Of a DNA stretch of 64,000 nt, positions 26,533 through 33,847 are shown piece after piece. The notes below the pieces were generated by a model. It saw only the letters and a list, made by a program, of their open reading frames with translations. It made no database searches and had not been told where the DNA came from. Source of the stretch: RUG13091 sp045113315 (GTDB lineage Bacteria > Bacillota_I > Bacilli_A > RFN20 > CAG-826); assembly GCA_045113315.1 (NCBI GenBank), contig JBGUIX010000001.1:113745-177744 (forward strand). The letters run 5' to 3'. A program made the translations under genes and the position numbers. Each line of letters starts with the position of its first letter. Position 1 is the first letter of the stretch.

Positions 26533-27144
26533 ATGGACGACTTAAAAACGATAGTTGGTAAGAATTTAGCTAGTTTAAGGAAATCAAAAAAGTTAACCCA
26601 AGTTGAATTAGCAGAAAAATTCGATTATTCGGATAAAGCGGTGTCAAAATGGGAGCAAGGATCCACTATGCCGGACCTAGAAACCCTTAAACAACTATGT
26701 GATTATTATGGTGTTTCTTTGGATTATTTAACAAATCCTGATAATATCAAAAATCCGCACAAGGATAAGTCAAAAGAAAGAAATATAATGACTAATCATA
26801 TAGCTATTACTTTCCTTGTGGATTCAATCGTTTGGATGATAGCCACTATTATCTTTATATATCCTTTATTATTCCAAGGTAAAAAAGATGCTTATTGGGT
26901 GGTATTCGTTTGGGCGGTACCAATCTCCGCTTTATTATTACTATTTTTCAATCGACTATATTTTAATCGCAGAAAAGTAATAACCTTAATCGCTCTATCT
27001 ACTTTGATATGGACATTACTAACATCCATCTTCCTTCATTTCGCGTTTTTTACAACAGAAGGAACTAACTTAGCAATGATCTATATTATTGGAATTCCAC
27101 TGCAAATATCCGCTATTTTGTGGTTCATGATCAAAAAACAGTAA
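26533..27144 (+). CDS. Membrane-anchored XRE-family HTH regulator
   Basis: A 203-residue protein. Residues 6-62 form a lambda-Cro/XRE helix-turn-helix (NLASLRKSKKLTQVELAEKF, then SDKAVSKWEQGSTMPD). Residues 90-203 contain about four transmembrane segments. Such proteins usually sense an envelope signal and control nearby genes. It is divergent from the two surface-protein genes, the natural candidate targets. No Shine-Dalgarno site is visible, and TATCAT lies seven bases before the ATG, compatible with a leaderless message. It shares a terminator with convergent recA. Confidence 0.82.
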   Translation: MDDLKTIVGKNLASLRKSKKLTQVELAEKFDYSDKAVSKWEQGSTMPDLETLKQLCDYYGVSLDYLTNPDNIKNPHKDKSKERNIMTNHIAITFLVDSIVWMIATIIFIYPLLFQGKKDAYWVVFVWAVPISALLLLFFNRLYFNRRKVITLIALSTLIWTLLTSIFLHFAFFTTEGTNLAMIYIIGIPLQISAILWFMIKKQ

Positions 27145-27187
27145 AAAAACACTTGGCGTTATAAATCTTACCAAGTGTCATTTTTTT
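27143..27187. terminator. Bidirectional terminator between the HTH gene and recA
   Basis: ACACTTGG (27149-27156) pairs with CCAAGTGT (27171-27178), with A and T runs on the two sides so that it works for both convergent genes. Confidence 0.85.
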
Positions 27188-28175
27188 ATTCGGTTACACC
27201 AGTTTTAATTTGGCTTAATAATTCGTTAGCAACATCTGGATTACTCTTCAAATAATCTTTAGCAGCATCTCTACCTTGAGCAATCTTATTGCCTTGATAT
27301 TCATACCAAGCACCACTCTTTTTAATGATGCCTAATTCCACAGAACGATCAAGGATTTCACCTTCTTTGGAAATACCTTGTCCATAGATAATATCGATCT
27401 CGCATTGTTTAAATGGTGGCGCAACTTTGTTTTTAACGATTTTTATGCGGCAACTATTACCGATAATTTCACTACCATTTTTAATGGCTTCAAGTCTTCT
27501 AATATCTATTCTAATAGATGAATAGAATTTTAAGGCTCTACCACCTGAAGTGGTCTCAGGATTTCCATAAAGAACACCAACTTTTTCTCTTAATTGGTTA
27601 ATAAATATAACTGCGCAGTTTTTTAAATTTAGCACACCAGCGAGTTTTCTCATCGCTTTACTCATTAAACGAGCTTGCATACCGACAGAATTATCACCCA
27701 TTTCACCATCAAGTTCAGCTTGAGGCACTAAAGCGGCAACTGAGTCGACAATAATTAAGGAAATTGCACCACTATCAGCGAGCATTTCCACAATTTCTAA
27801 AGCTTGTTCACCACTATCAGGTTGAGAAAGGATTAATTCATCAATATCAACGCCTAATGCTTTTGCATATTGTGGATCAATAGCGTGCTCTGCATCGACA
27901 AATGCAGCCTTTCCTCCTTGCTTTTGACATTCTGCGATAGCGTGCAAAGCTAATGTGGTTTTACCACTTGATTCAGGACCGTAGATTTCGATAATACGGC
28001 CTTTAGGGTATCCACCCACACCAAGAGCTTCATCTAAAATTAATGAACCACTTGGAATAACATCGACGTCGACAGGTTTACGGTCACCTAATCTCATGAC
28101 GCTACCTTTGCCGAACATCTTTTGAATTTCTTTCAGCGTTTCTTCTAAGCTGACATTTTCTTTTTCTTTTGCCAT
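27186..28175 (-). CDS. recA: RecA recombinase
   Basis: A 329-residue recombinase that forms filaments on single-stranded DNA, drives strand exchange and activates LexA cleavage. Walker A GPESSGKTT is near residues 65-73, Walker B LIIVDSVAAL near 139-148, and the L2 region FINQLREKVGVLYGNPETTSGG follows. The C-terminal tail is short and weakly acidic. GAGGAGA precedes the ATG. No LexA box was identified upstream. It follows the cinA-type gene and pgsA, the usual bacillar order. Confidence 0.97.
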   Translation of the reverse strand: MAKEKENVSLEETLKEIQKMFGKGSVMRLGDRKPVDVDVIPSGSLILDEALGVGGYPKGRIIEIYGPESSGKTTLALHAIAECQKQGGKAAFVDAEHAIDPQYAKALGVDIDELILSQPDSGEQALEIVEMLADSGAISLIIVDSVAALVPQAELDGEMGDNSVGMQARLMSKAMRKLAGVLNLKNCAVIFINQLREKVGVLYGNPETTSGGRALKFYSSIRIDIRRLEAIKNGSEIIGNSCRIKIVKNKVAPPFKQCEIDIIYGQGISKEGEILDRSVELGIIKKSGAWYEYQGNKIAQGRDAAKDYLKSNPDVANELLSQIKTGVTE

Positions 28176-28229
28176 AAAAAGTCTCCTCTACTTATTAACT
28201 ACCCTCTTTTTTTAAGAAATTACGGTAGA

Positions 28230-28703
28230 TTATCCTTTTATTACTTGTAATAACTTTTTTAACGCAAATTCCATGCTCTGGTCTTGGATCTCTTTTCTAG
28301 AACCTTCAAAGCGTAAGGAATATATTTGAGCGGTACCATTAAAAGCGATACCAATATGAACTTCACCAACCGGTTTACCTTCCATAGCATCAGGACCAGC
28401 ATTTCCGGTAAAAGAAACACAGAAATCAGTATTTAATAGTTGTCTAGCGTTATTAGCCATATAGAAGGCTATTTCTCTAGAAACAACACCATGCATCTTT
28501 ACTTCGTATTCAGGTACACCTAATAATTTAATCTTCTCTTCAGTCGCGTAGGTAACATAAGCACCCTTAAAAAATTTAGAAGCACCACTTAAAGAGGTGA
28601 TTAAACTAGCAAAAGAACCACCAGTAAATGATTCAGCGCTTCCTAAAGTTAATCCTTTGGATTTAAATAATTCGCTAACTTCTTCTAATAATCCATCTTC
28701 CAT
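28230..28703 (-). CDS. pncC: Stand-alone CinA C-terminal domain (NMN amidohydrolase, PncC type)
   Basis: A 157-residue protein equal to the C-terminal amidohydrolase domain of CinA. The conserved parts are SAESFTGGSFASLIT (about residues 22-36), VTYATEEKIKLLGVP (about 51-65) and TGNAGPD (about 100-106). It would deamidate nicotinamide mononucleotide released by DNA ligase. The N-terminal MoaB-like domain of full CinA is absent. The gap to pgsA is one base. A cinA-recA linkage is widespread in Firmicutes. Confidence 0.88.
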   Translation of the reverse strand: MEDGLLEEVSELFKSKGLTLGSAESFTGGSFASLITSLSGASKFFKGAYVTYATEEKIKLLGVPEYEVKMHGVVSREIAFYMANNARQLLNTDFCVSFTGNAGPDAMEGKPVGEVHIGIAFNGTAQIYSLRFEGSRKEIQDQSMEFALKKLLQVIKG

Positions 28704-28704
28704 A

Positions 28705-29340
28705 TTATTTGTTTTCCTTTAAAACATAGGCATATCTTTTCATATAAATAATTCCAGACATCAAAGATGCAGCGGTACATAAATACACAAAGATATCAGC
28801 AATTCTTACTGGCCATTCGGCATCAAAATAGATAAATGGCCAACCATTTAGTAAAACTAAAGAAACCGCAATCATTTCTAAAACGGTCTTCATCTTGCCA
28901 AAGATATTAGCGGCAATAACCACTCCTTTTTGAGCGGCAATAAATCTTAAAGCATCAACAACAATATCTCTAGCCACTAATAATATTGCGCACCAAATAG
29001 AGAAATTAATTTGTCCATTATGCGCATATGAAGCAGGAACGATTAAGAAGATAACCATCGAATTAACTAAAAGTTTATCAGCGACTGGATCTAAGAATTT
29101 GCCTAAGTTTGTAACTTGATTATTCTTTCTTGCTAAATGTCCATCTAAAAAATCAGTAAAGCTAGCTAATACAAAGAATATAAATAAACCAAAATATAGC
29201 CAGTTAATTCCAGTATGTGGAATGTCAGGAATCACAAATTCAGGATTCGTTAATCCCACAAAATAAAGAACTAACAAAGTAATAATCATCACTACTATAG
29301 CGATAATTCTAGAAAAAGTAATCTTGGTTGGTAAATTCAT
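28705..29340 (-). CDS. pgsA: CDP-diacylglycerol-glycerol-3-phosphate 3-phosphatidyltransferase
   Basis: A 211-residue membrane enzyme making phosphatidylglycerol phosphate. The CDP-alcohol phosphotransferase motif is present as TDFLDGHLARKNNQVTNLG followed by KFLDPVADK (about residues 63-90), and about five hydrophobic segments are seen. AAGGAG lies five bases before the ATG and only a few bases after the 3' end of rnpB. Phosphatidylglycerol is the lipid precursor used in lipoteichoic acid synthesis, whose by-product the DAG kinase at 1.1 kb could recycle. Confidence 0.94.
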   Translation of the reverse strand: MNLPTKITFSRIIAIVVMIITLLVLYFVGLTNPEFVIPDIPHTGINWLYFGLFIFFVLASFTDFLDGHLARKNNQVTNLGKFLDPVADKLLVNSMVIFLIVPASYAHNGQINFSIWCAILLVARDIVVDALRFIAAQKGVVIAANIFGKMKTVLEMIAVSLVLLNGWPFIYFDAEWPVRIADIFVYLCTAASLMSGIIYMKRYAYVLKENK

Positions 29341-29354
29341 AAAAACTCCTTAGT

Positions 29355-29693
29355 GAGTATCCGATCCTATAAGCCATGTTTTGTCTAGGATAATTATTTA
29401 TCTAAGCAAATGCTTACCAATCTCCGTTTAATTCCTTCGATTGATCTCCCCTACCAAATTTGGGTTTCTCGCTTGTGGGGTTTACCGCGTTCCACTTTCA
29501 TATTTCTATGAAACTACGTCACTGTGGCACTTTCAGGAGCTCCACCATAGTTTCCCTTAGGTCTTACTCCGCCGTCACGCACTCCTGCGTGCCTAGCGTT
29601 ATCTTTTCCGCTAGCGCAATCACTACGGGCATCTCAGCCCGTGCGAGCATGGACTTTCCTCTAACTGAAGTTAGCAATTATCCAGATCGAATT
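29355..29693 (-). ncRNA. rnpB: RNase P RNA, bacterial type B
   Basis: The minus strand carries the conserved core in order: AGAGGAAAGTCCATGCTCGC, then GCTGAGATGCCCGTAG, GAAAGTGCCACAGTGACG, GTGGAACGCGGTAAACCCC, GCGAGAAACCCAAATTT, GGTAGGGG, and near the 3' end ACAAAACATGGCTTATAGG. The arrangement matches the Bacillus-type catalytic RNA that matures tRNA 5' ends. The terminal P1 helix can form between 29684-29692 and 29359-29367 with G-T pairs, which sets the approximate ends. The 5' end overlaps the gpsB stop. Ends are good to within a few bases. Confidence 0.95.
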
Positions 29694-30054
29694 ATTTAAT
29701 TGTTTTTGGATTAAAACCATTTCTCCATAAAAAGGTTTCTAGGGTATTAATCCTTTTGATGAGATTTAAATTCTCATCAGTTACGTTATCTGTCGGTTTA
29801 ACATTAGAATATTTACTTTTTAATCTTCCCAGTTCAATCTCTAACTGTTCTTTTTCGTTTTCTAAGGCCGCGATTTTTTTTTCTAGATTTTCCTTCTCGG
29901 ATTTTTCTAATAAGACATTAGCTTCCACCTTTTCATAATCAGAGATAATTGAGTCAAGAAACTTATCGACTTCATAAGCATCATATCCTCTAGGAACGGC
30001 TTTGAAGACCTTGTCTCCGATAATGTTAGAATTGAGATTAAGCTTGATTGGCAT
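29692..30054 (-). CDS. gpsB: GpsB/DivIVA-like cell division protein
   Basis: A 120-residue protein with the DivIVA N-terminal lipid-binding motif (FKAVPRGYDAYEVDKFLD, about residues 17-34) followed by a coiled coil (about 38-85) and a short C-terminal helical domain (about 95-115), the layout of GpsB. GpsB shuttles cell-wall synthesis enzymes between septum and side wall. The gpsB-rnpB order is the same as ypsB-rnpB in Bacillus. Its presence suggests that the organism still organises a division septum. Confidence 0.85.
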   Translation of the reverse strand: MPIKLNLNSNIIGDKVFKAVPRGYDAYEVDKFLDSIISDYEKVEANVLLEKSEKENLEKKIAALENEKEQLEIELGRLKSKYSNVKPTDNVTDENLNLIKRINTLETFLWRNGFNPKTIK

Positions 30055-30071
30055 AGTTAAACCTAATAAAT

Positions 30072-30100
30072 ATAATATATTAATATTATAATGTTTTCAA
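30072..30100 (-). promoter_or_regulatory. Promoter of gpsB-rnpB-pgsA
   Basis: Minus-strand TTGAAA (30100-30095) and TATTAT (30077-30072) separated by exactly 17 bases, 18 bases before the gpsB ATG. Confidence 0.7.
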
Positions 30101-30129
30101 TCTTTTTTCTTTTGAAAAAAGACTCTAAG

Positions 30130-30145
30130 TGATACAATTTATAGG
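30130..30145 (+). promoter_or_regulatory. Extended -10 promoter giving a probably leaderless mRNA
   Basis: TGATACAAT (TG at 30130-30131, TACAAT at 30133-30138) ends seven bases before the ATG at 30146. Transcription would begin at or next to the start codon, and no Shine-Dalgarno site is present. A TTGAAA at 30112 is a possible but short-spaced -35. Confidence 0.5.
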
Positions 30146-30880
30146 ATGAATAAGAAACTACAACGCTCATTAAAAGGACATAAATCACTACTCTTCATGG
30201 ACTTTGAAGGGACACAATATTCTCATGAAATGATTGCAATCGGTGCTATTTTAGTGCACATCGATCCAAAGACCGGAAGAATCAAAAAGAAAAAAGATCC
30301 TTTTAGGATATATGTAAAGGCTCATAACAAGATTGGGACATTTGTCACTAATCTAACTGGTATATCTGAACAAAAACTTAAAGATGAAGGTGTTTCTTTT
30401 GATGTGGCGATGAAGTCTTTAAAGAAATATTGTGGGCTATATTTTAAGAAACTTACATTCATTACATTCGGTAACCATGATATGAGAATTCTTAATCAAT
30501 CCATCATGTATAACATCAAGTATCCAGGTGAAATAACTTCCCAAATTCAAAAGAATTATTTCGATTTTGCGGCTTTTTTAAATGAATTCGTGAGAGATGA
30601 TAAAGAAAACGCTCTTAGCTTAGTCCATGCTTGTGAGCTCTTTCATGTTAAAGAAGCTGGGGAAGCTCATGACCCAGAAGTTGACGCTATCAATCTAGCG
30701 AATTTATATGATGCTTTCCTCGCTAATATAAATCTAGTTGCTGACCAATATAAAAGACATTTACAAAGAAGCTCCGGAACATTACCTGATCCAGTTGCTG
30801 TTGTTATTAATAAATTATCTTCAGGACAAACAGTCACCGCTCATGACTATGAAGATTTTATTAGAAAGTCATTAAGCTAA
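30146..30880 (+). CDS. DEDD-family 3'-5' exonuclease
   Basis: A 244-residue exonuclease of the DnaQ/RNase T fold. The metal-binding acidic residues are in LFMDFEGTQ (Exo I, about residues 16-24), FGNHDMRIL (Exo II, about 108-116) and AHDPEVDAINLA (Exo III, DEDDh type with His, about 173-184). The Bacillus relative would be KapD. Substrate (RNA or DNA) is not evident. It forms an operon with recU, one base apart, which hints at DNA repair, but that is an inference. Confidence 0.78.
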   Translation: MNKKLQRSLKGHKSLLFMDFEGTQYSHEMIAIGAILVHIDPKTGRIKKKKDPFRIYVKAHNKIGTFVTNLTGISEQKLKDEGVSFDVAMKSLKKYCGLYFKKLTFITFGNHDMRILNQSIMYNIKYPGEITSQIQKNYFDFAAFLNEFVRDDKENALSLVHACELFHVKEAGEAHDPEVDAINLANLYDAFLANINLVADQYKRHLQRSSGTLPDPVAVVINKLSSGQTVTAHDYEDFIRKSLS

Positions 30881-30881
30881 G

Positions 30882-31484
30882 ATGATTAAATACCCAAACG
30901 GTCAAAAATTTGAACCCATAAAGGCCAAGGAAAGAAAATCCAAAAAGAGCAAAGAAGATATTTCTATTTCCGCTTCCAATAGAGGTATGAATCTTGAAGA
31001 AGATATTAATATCTCAAATGAATGGTATAAAGAAAGACAGATTGCTTTAATTACTAAAAGACCGACACCGATTAATATCGTCAAAGTTGATTACTCAAAA
31101 GGGGCAAGAATTGTTGATGCCTATTTTGAAAAACAATCCACCACAGACTATAACGGTGTTTATAAAAGTAGATATCTAGACTTCGAGGCTAAGAACACAA
31201 AATCAAAAACCAGTTTTCCTTTAAGCAATATAGAAAAACATCAAATTGAACATTTAAAGAATGTCATTTTACATGGCGGTATCGCTTTCTTTATTATCCA
31301 ATTTCAATTAAAAAATGAAGTCTATTTGCTAGATGCATCATTTGTTATTCATTTCTATGAAAATGGTGATAGAAAATCCATACCTTACGAAGTCTTCAAA
31401 AAAGATGGAATACTTATAAAACAAGGGTATAATCCACGACTATATTACATCGATGCTGTAGAAGCAAAATACTTCAAAAAGTAG
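30882..31484 (+). CDS. recU: Holliday junction resolvase RecU
   Basis: A 200-residue resolvase specific to Firmicutes and Mollicutes. The conserved parts are SNRGMNLEEDINISNEWY (about residues 31-48), KRPTPINIVKVDY, the catalytic STTDYNGVYKSRYLDFEAKNT (near residues 86-106) and FPLSNIEKHQIEHL. It cuts four-way junctions made by RecA and biases RuvAB. In Bacillus recU lies near nth and dnaD, as here. The TAG stop is part of a terminator stem shared with nth. Confidence 0.94.
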   Translation: MIKYPNGQKFEPIKAKERKSKKSKEDISISASNRGMNLEEDINISNEWYKERQIALITKRPTPINIVKVDYSKGARIVDAYFEKQSTTDYNGVYKSRYLDFEAKNTKSKTSFPLSNIEKHQIEHLKNVILHGGIAFFIIQFQLKNEVYLLDASFVIHFYENGDRKSIPYEVFKKDGILIKQGYNPRLYYIDAVEAKYFKK

Positions 31485-31507
31485 CGCAAAACCGCTATTT
31501 TTTTGTG
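31481..31507. terminator. Shared terminator containing both stop codons of recU and nth
   Basis: TAGCG (31482-31486) pairs with CGCTA (31493-31497), loop of six, then a run of seven T. The first three bases are the recU TAG stop, and the last three, read on the minus strand, are the nth TAG stop. Confidence 0.8.
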
Positions 31508-32124
31508 CAAATTCCTGATAATTTGCAATTTTCACACTGTGGATTTTTAGCGGTGCATTTATATCTACCAAAGTGAATTAATTGGTGATGAGTTTTAATC
31601 CATCTCTCTTTTGGAAATAGCCTTTTAAGTTTTTGTTCAGTTTCTGTCGCATCTGCGTTTTGATCAGTAAGTTTTAAACGTTTGGAGATACGTAAGATAT
31701 GAGTATCAACAGGTAGTTCTGGAATATGAAAAATTTCCGCTCTAATAACACCTGCTGTTTTATTACCAACACCTGGCAAAGTTTGTAAAACATCTTTATA
31801 TTCAGGAACCTTGCCGTCATAATCTCTAACTAAGATCTGACAAATGGCTTTTAAGTTTTTAGCCTTGTTTTTATATAAACCGATAGAACGCAATATCTCT
31901 TCAATATCTTTTATATCTGCGTCTGCTAATTGCTCTAAAGTTTTGTATTTATTAAAAAGTACCGCGGTCACAGCATTCACCGCACTATCTTTAGTCTGTG
32001 CGGAAAGCATAACAGCAATAACCAATTCGTAGTCTTTATGATAATTTAGTTCACAACCAACATTTGGATACAAAGTATCCATATATGAGATAATCTCATT
32101 ATTTTTATTATTTGTCGTCATCAT
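31495..32124 (-). CDS. nth: Endonuclease III
   Basis: A 209-residue DNA glycosylase/AP lyase for oxidised pyrimidines. The helix-hairpin-helix motif is LQTLPGVGNKTAGV with the catalytic Lys (about residues 113-126), the catalytic Asp is in PVDTHI (near 139), and the 4Fe-4S ligands fit Cx6Cx2Cx5C at the C-terminus (CTAKNPQCENCKLSGIC). It overlaps dnaD by 17 bases, so translation is coupled. An upstream ATG pair (32124, 32121) makes the first residue ambiguous by one codon. Confidence 0.95.
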   Translation of the reverse strand: MMTTNNKNNEIISYMDTLYPNVGCELNYHKDYELVIAVMLSAQTKDSAVNAVTAVLFNKYKTLEQLADADIKDIEEILRSIGLYKNKAKNLKAICQILVRDYDGKVPEYKDVLQTLPGVGNKTAGVIRAEIFHIPELPVDTHILRISKRLKLTDQNADATETEQKLKRLFPKERWIKTHHQLIHFGRYKCTAKNPQCENCKLSGICTKK

Positions 32125-32767
32125 CTAATTGATCTAACCAAGGGGTTTTGGCGATCTTAATAGTTTCTTCTAAATTCTTATCCCAATTTTGATTTAAAGA
32201 AGTGTGTCCTTCTTTTTCAATATCTTCTCTTTCTGACCAACTAACTAATATTTTATCAACTGATCTTAATGATTTTTTGCCTTTTGAAATGGCTTCTTTT
32301 AAAGCGTTAATGATGGTTTCATCACTATATCCATATGAAACCCATTCTCTAATACGAGAAAATTCAACTTGTGATAATGGTCTAGATAATAATTTTTCAA
32401 ATTCAGAATAAATATTATTAATCATTTCTTTAACTTTATCGGATTTACTAGAGTTTTCTTCAAAAGAAGAACTCATTTGAAATTCACGATATAGTTTTTC
32501 CTTAAGTGGGTTTAAAGAAGTAACAGTTTTCTTACCTTGAGTAACATATTCAATAAAGCCACGTGTTAATAAACCCGCTAAACATTTATCGATAGTTTTA
32601 ACATCTAAAGTCATTTTTAATGACAATAAATCTGCGGTTATAAAAGGGTTACCTTGGCCGATTAAATGGTCAATCATAAAGATAACCGCTAATTCGTCTT
32701 CGCGGATTTTTAATTTCTTATAGTTCTCTAATAAGAGAAATCTAAAATCAATAGCTTCGGAAATCAT
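32108..32767 (-). CDS. dnaD: DnaD primosomal protein
   Basis: A 219-residue replication restart and initiation protein of Firmicutes. The N-terminal winged-helix domain spans about residues 10-95 (IREDELAVIFMIDHLI onward), and the C-terminal DnaB_2/DDBH2 domain spans about 115-190, with YGYSDETIINALKEAI and the downstream WSEREDIE. Such proteins load the helicase with DnaB and DnaI. The neighbour nth matches the Bacillus dnaD-nth order. Confidence 0.9.
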   Translation of the reverse strand: MISEAIDFRFLLLENYKKLKIREDELAVIFMIDHLIGQGNPFITADLLSLKMTLDVKTIDKCLAGLLTRGFIEYVTQGKKTVTSLNPLKEKLYREFQMSSSFEENSSKSDKVKEMINNIYSEFEKLLSRPLSQVEFSRIREWVSYGYSDETIINALKEAISKGKKSLRSVDKILVSWSEREDIEKEGHTSLNQNWDKNLEETIKIAKTPWLDQLDDDDK

Positions 32768-32773
32768 GTAAAA

Positions 32774-33460
32774 TTACTCTATCACATCTTTTAGATGTTT
32801 TATACCATATTCTTCAAATAATTTAATGATTTTATCTTTAAAAGATATATTGACTTTCTTTAAGTCCATTTTAATCTTTTCTAAATTAATCTTATTTAAT
32901 TGATCTACATTATTCTTAATAGCGGTATCTAACTCTTTATCTACTGATAAATCAAATTGGGCGATAAAACGGAACGCTCTTATAATACGTAAAGGGTCTT
33001 CTTTTAATCTTTTATCGGCGTCACCAATCATTCTTAATGTTTTGGATTGAATGTCATTAAGCCCATCCACTAAATCGATAACTTTTAAGTCTTTATCAAG
33101 ATATAATCCGTTAATGGTGAAATCTCTTCTTTTGACATCTTTTTCAAGTTCTTTTACAAATTTAATTTCGCTTGGATGACGAGCGTCTTTATAGCCAGTT
33201 TCTTCTCTTAATGTCGTTATATCAAATTTAACCTCTTTTTCGCTCATATATTTCACACTTCCATAGCGGGAAAAGGTATAATCAGCTTTATTTAAAAATG
33301 CTTTCATCTCACTGGGTGTTGCGTCAGTAACAGCATCCATATCAATAAGAGATAAACCAAATAAATAATCTCTGACGGTTCCACCCACAAGATAAAGCTT
33401 ATAGCCGTGCTCATGAAATAATTTTTCAAGCTTTAAGAAGTCTTGGATTTTTTCTTGCAT
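32774..33460 (-). CDS. cca: CCA-adding enzyme / poly(A) polymerase head, short form
   Basis: A 228-residue class II nucleotidyltransferase. Visible are the catalytic LVGGTVRDYLFG and IDMDAVTDA (about residues 23-48), the flexible-loop RRDFTINGLYLD (about 110-121) and the base-selecting EDPLRIIRAFRF (about 153-164). Full enzymes have about 380-450 residues, with body and tail domains holding the tRNA; here the chain stops soon after the neck. It ends at a clean stop seven bases before dnaD. All six tRNAs in the window encode CCA, so only end repair would be required, which might tolerate a minimal form. Confidence 0.8.
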   Translation of the reverse strand: MQEKIQDFLKLEKLFHEHGYKLYLVGGTVRDYLFGLSLIDMDAVTDATPSEMKAFLNKADYTFSRYGSVKYMSEKEVKFDITTLREETGYKDARHPSEIKFVKELEKDVKRRDFTINGLYLDKDLKVIDLVDGLNDIQSKTLRMIGDADKRLKEDPLRIIRAFRFIAQFDLSVDKELDTAIKNNVDQLNKINLEKIKMDLKKVNISFKDKIIKLFEEYGIKHLKDVIE

Positions 33461-33485
33461 ACATTCATTATAGTTTCAAAAGCAC

Positions 33486-33515
33486 AAAAAAATAAGAAGT
33501 ATTAAACTTCCTATT
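33486..33515 (-). terminator. Terminator of hup
   Basis: Minus strand: AATAGGAAGT pairs with ACTTCTTATT (one G-T pair), loop of five, followed by T residues. It follows the hup stop by 13 bases. Confidence 0.82.
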
Positions 33516-33528
33516 TTCTTATATTAAT

Positions 33529-33813
33529 TTACTTATTGAGTTTCGCTTTGAATGATTTTGATAATCTGAAGGAAACAGAATGAGCTTGTTTAATGGTGAT
33601 TCTTGTGTGTTTCTTTGGATCTGTGCCATCTCTTTGTTTACGAGTCTTTGGTGTAAAGGCACCGAAGCTTGTAATGTTAACTTCACGTCCCTCTAATAAG
33701 GCCTTTTCCATTAAGTCAAATGCTACTTCGATAGCGTTTTCAGCGTCTTTTTTGCTCACATGAGCTTTTTCAGAAACTTGCTCGATAATATCGCGCTTGT
33801 TTAATTTCTGCAT
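33529..33813 (-). CDS. hup: HU-family nucleoid protein
   Basis: A 94-residue HU/IHF histone-like protein that bends and compacts DNA as a dimer. The order is N-terminal helices (KRDIIEQVSEKAHVSKKDAE), the beta saddle with VNITSFGAFTPKTRK, the DNA-binding arm (QRDGTDPKKHTRITIKQAHS) and a final helix. The arm carries DPKK rather than the common NPxT/NPQT, with Pro kept for intercalation. The der-hup adjacency is conserved in bacilli. Confidence 0.95.
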   Translation of the reverse strand: MQKLNKRDIIEQVSEKAHVSKKDAENAIEVAFDLMEKALLEGREVNITSFGAFTPKTRKQRDGTDPKKHTRITIKQAHSVSFRLSKSFKAKLNK

Positions 33814-33847
33814 ACAATTTACCCCTTTTAAATTTGTAATTATTATA

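Noticed and set aside
29460..29699. A 79-codon plus-strand frame
   Set aside because: It is antisense to the conserved core of RNase P RNA and has no ribosome site.
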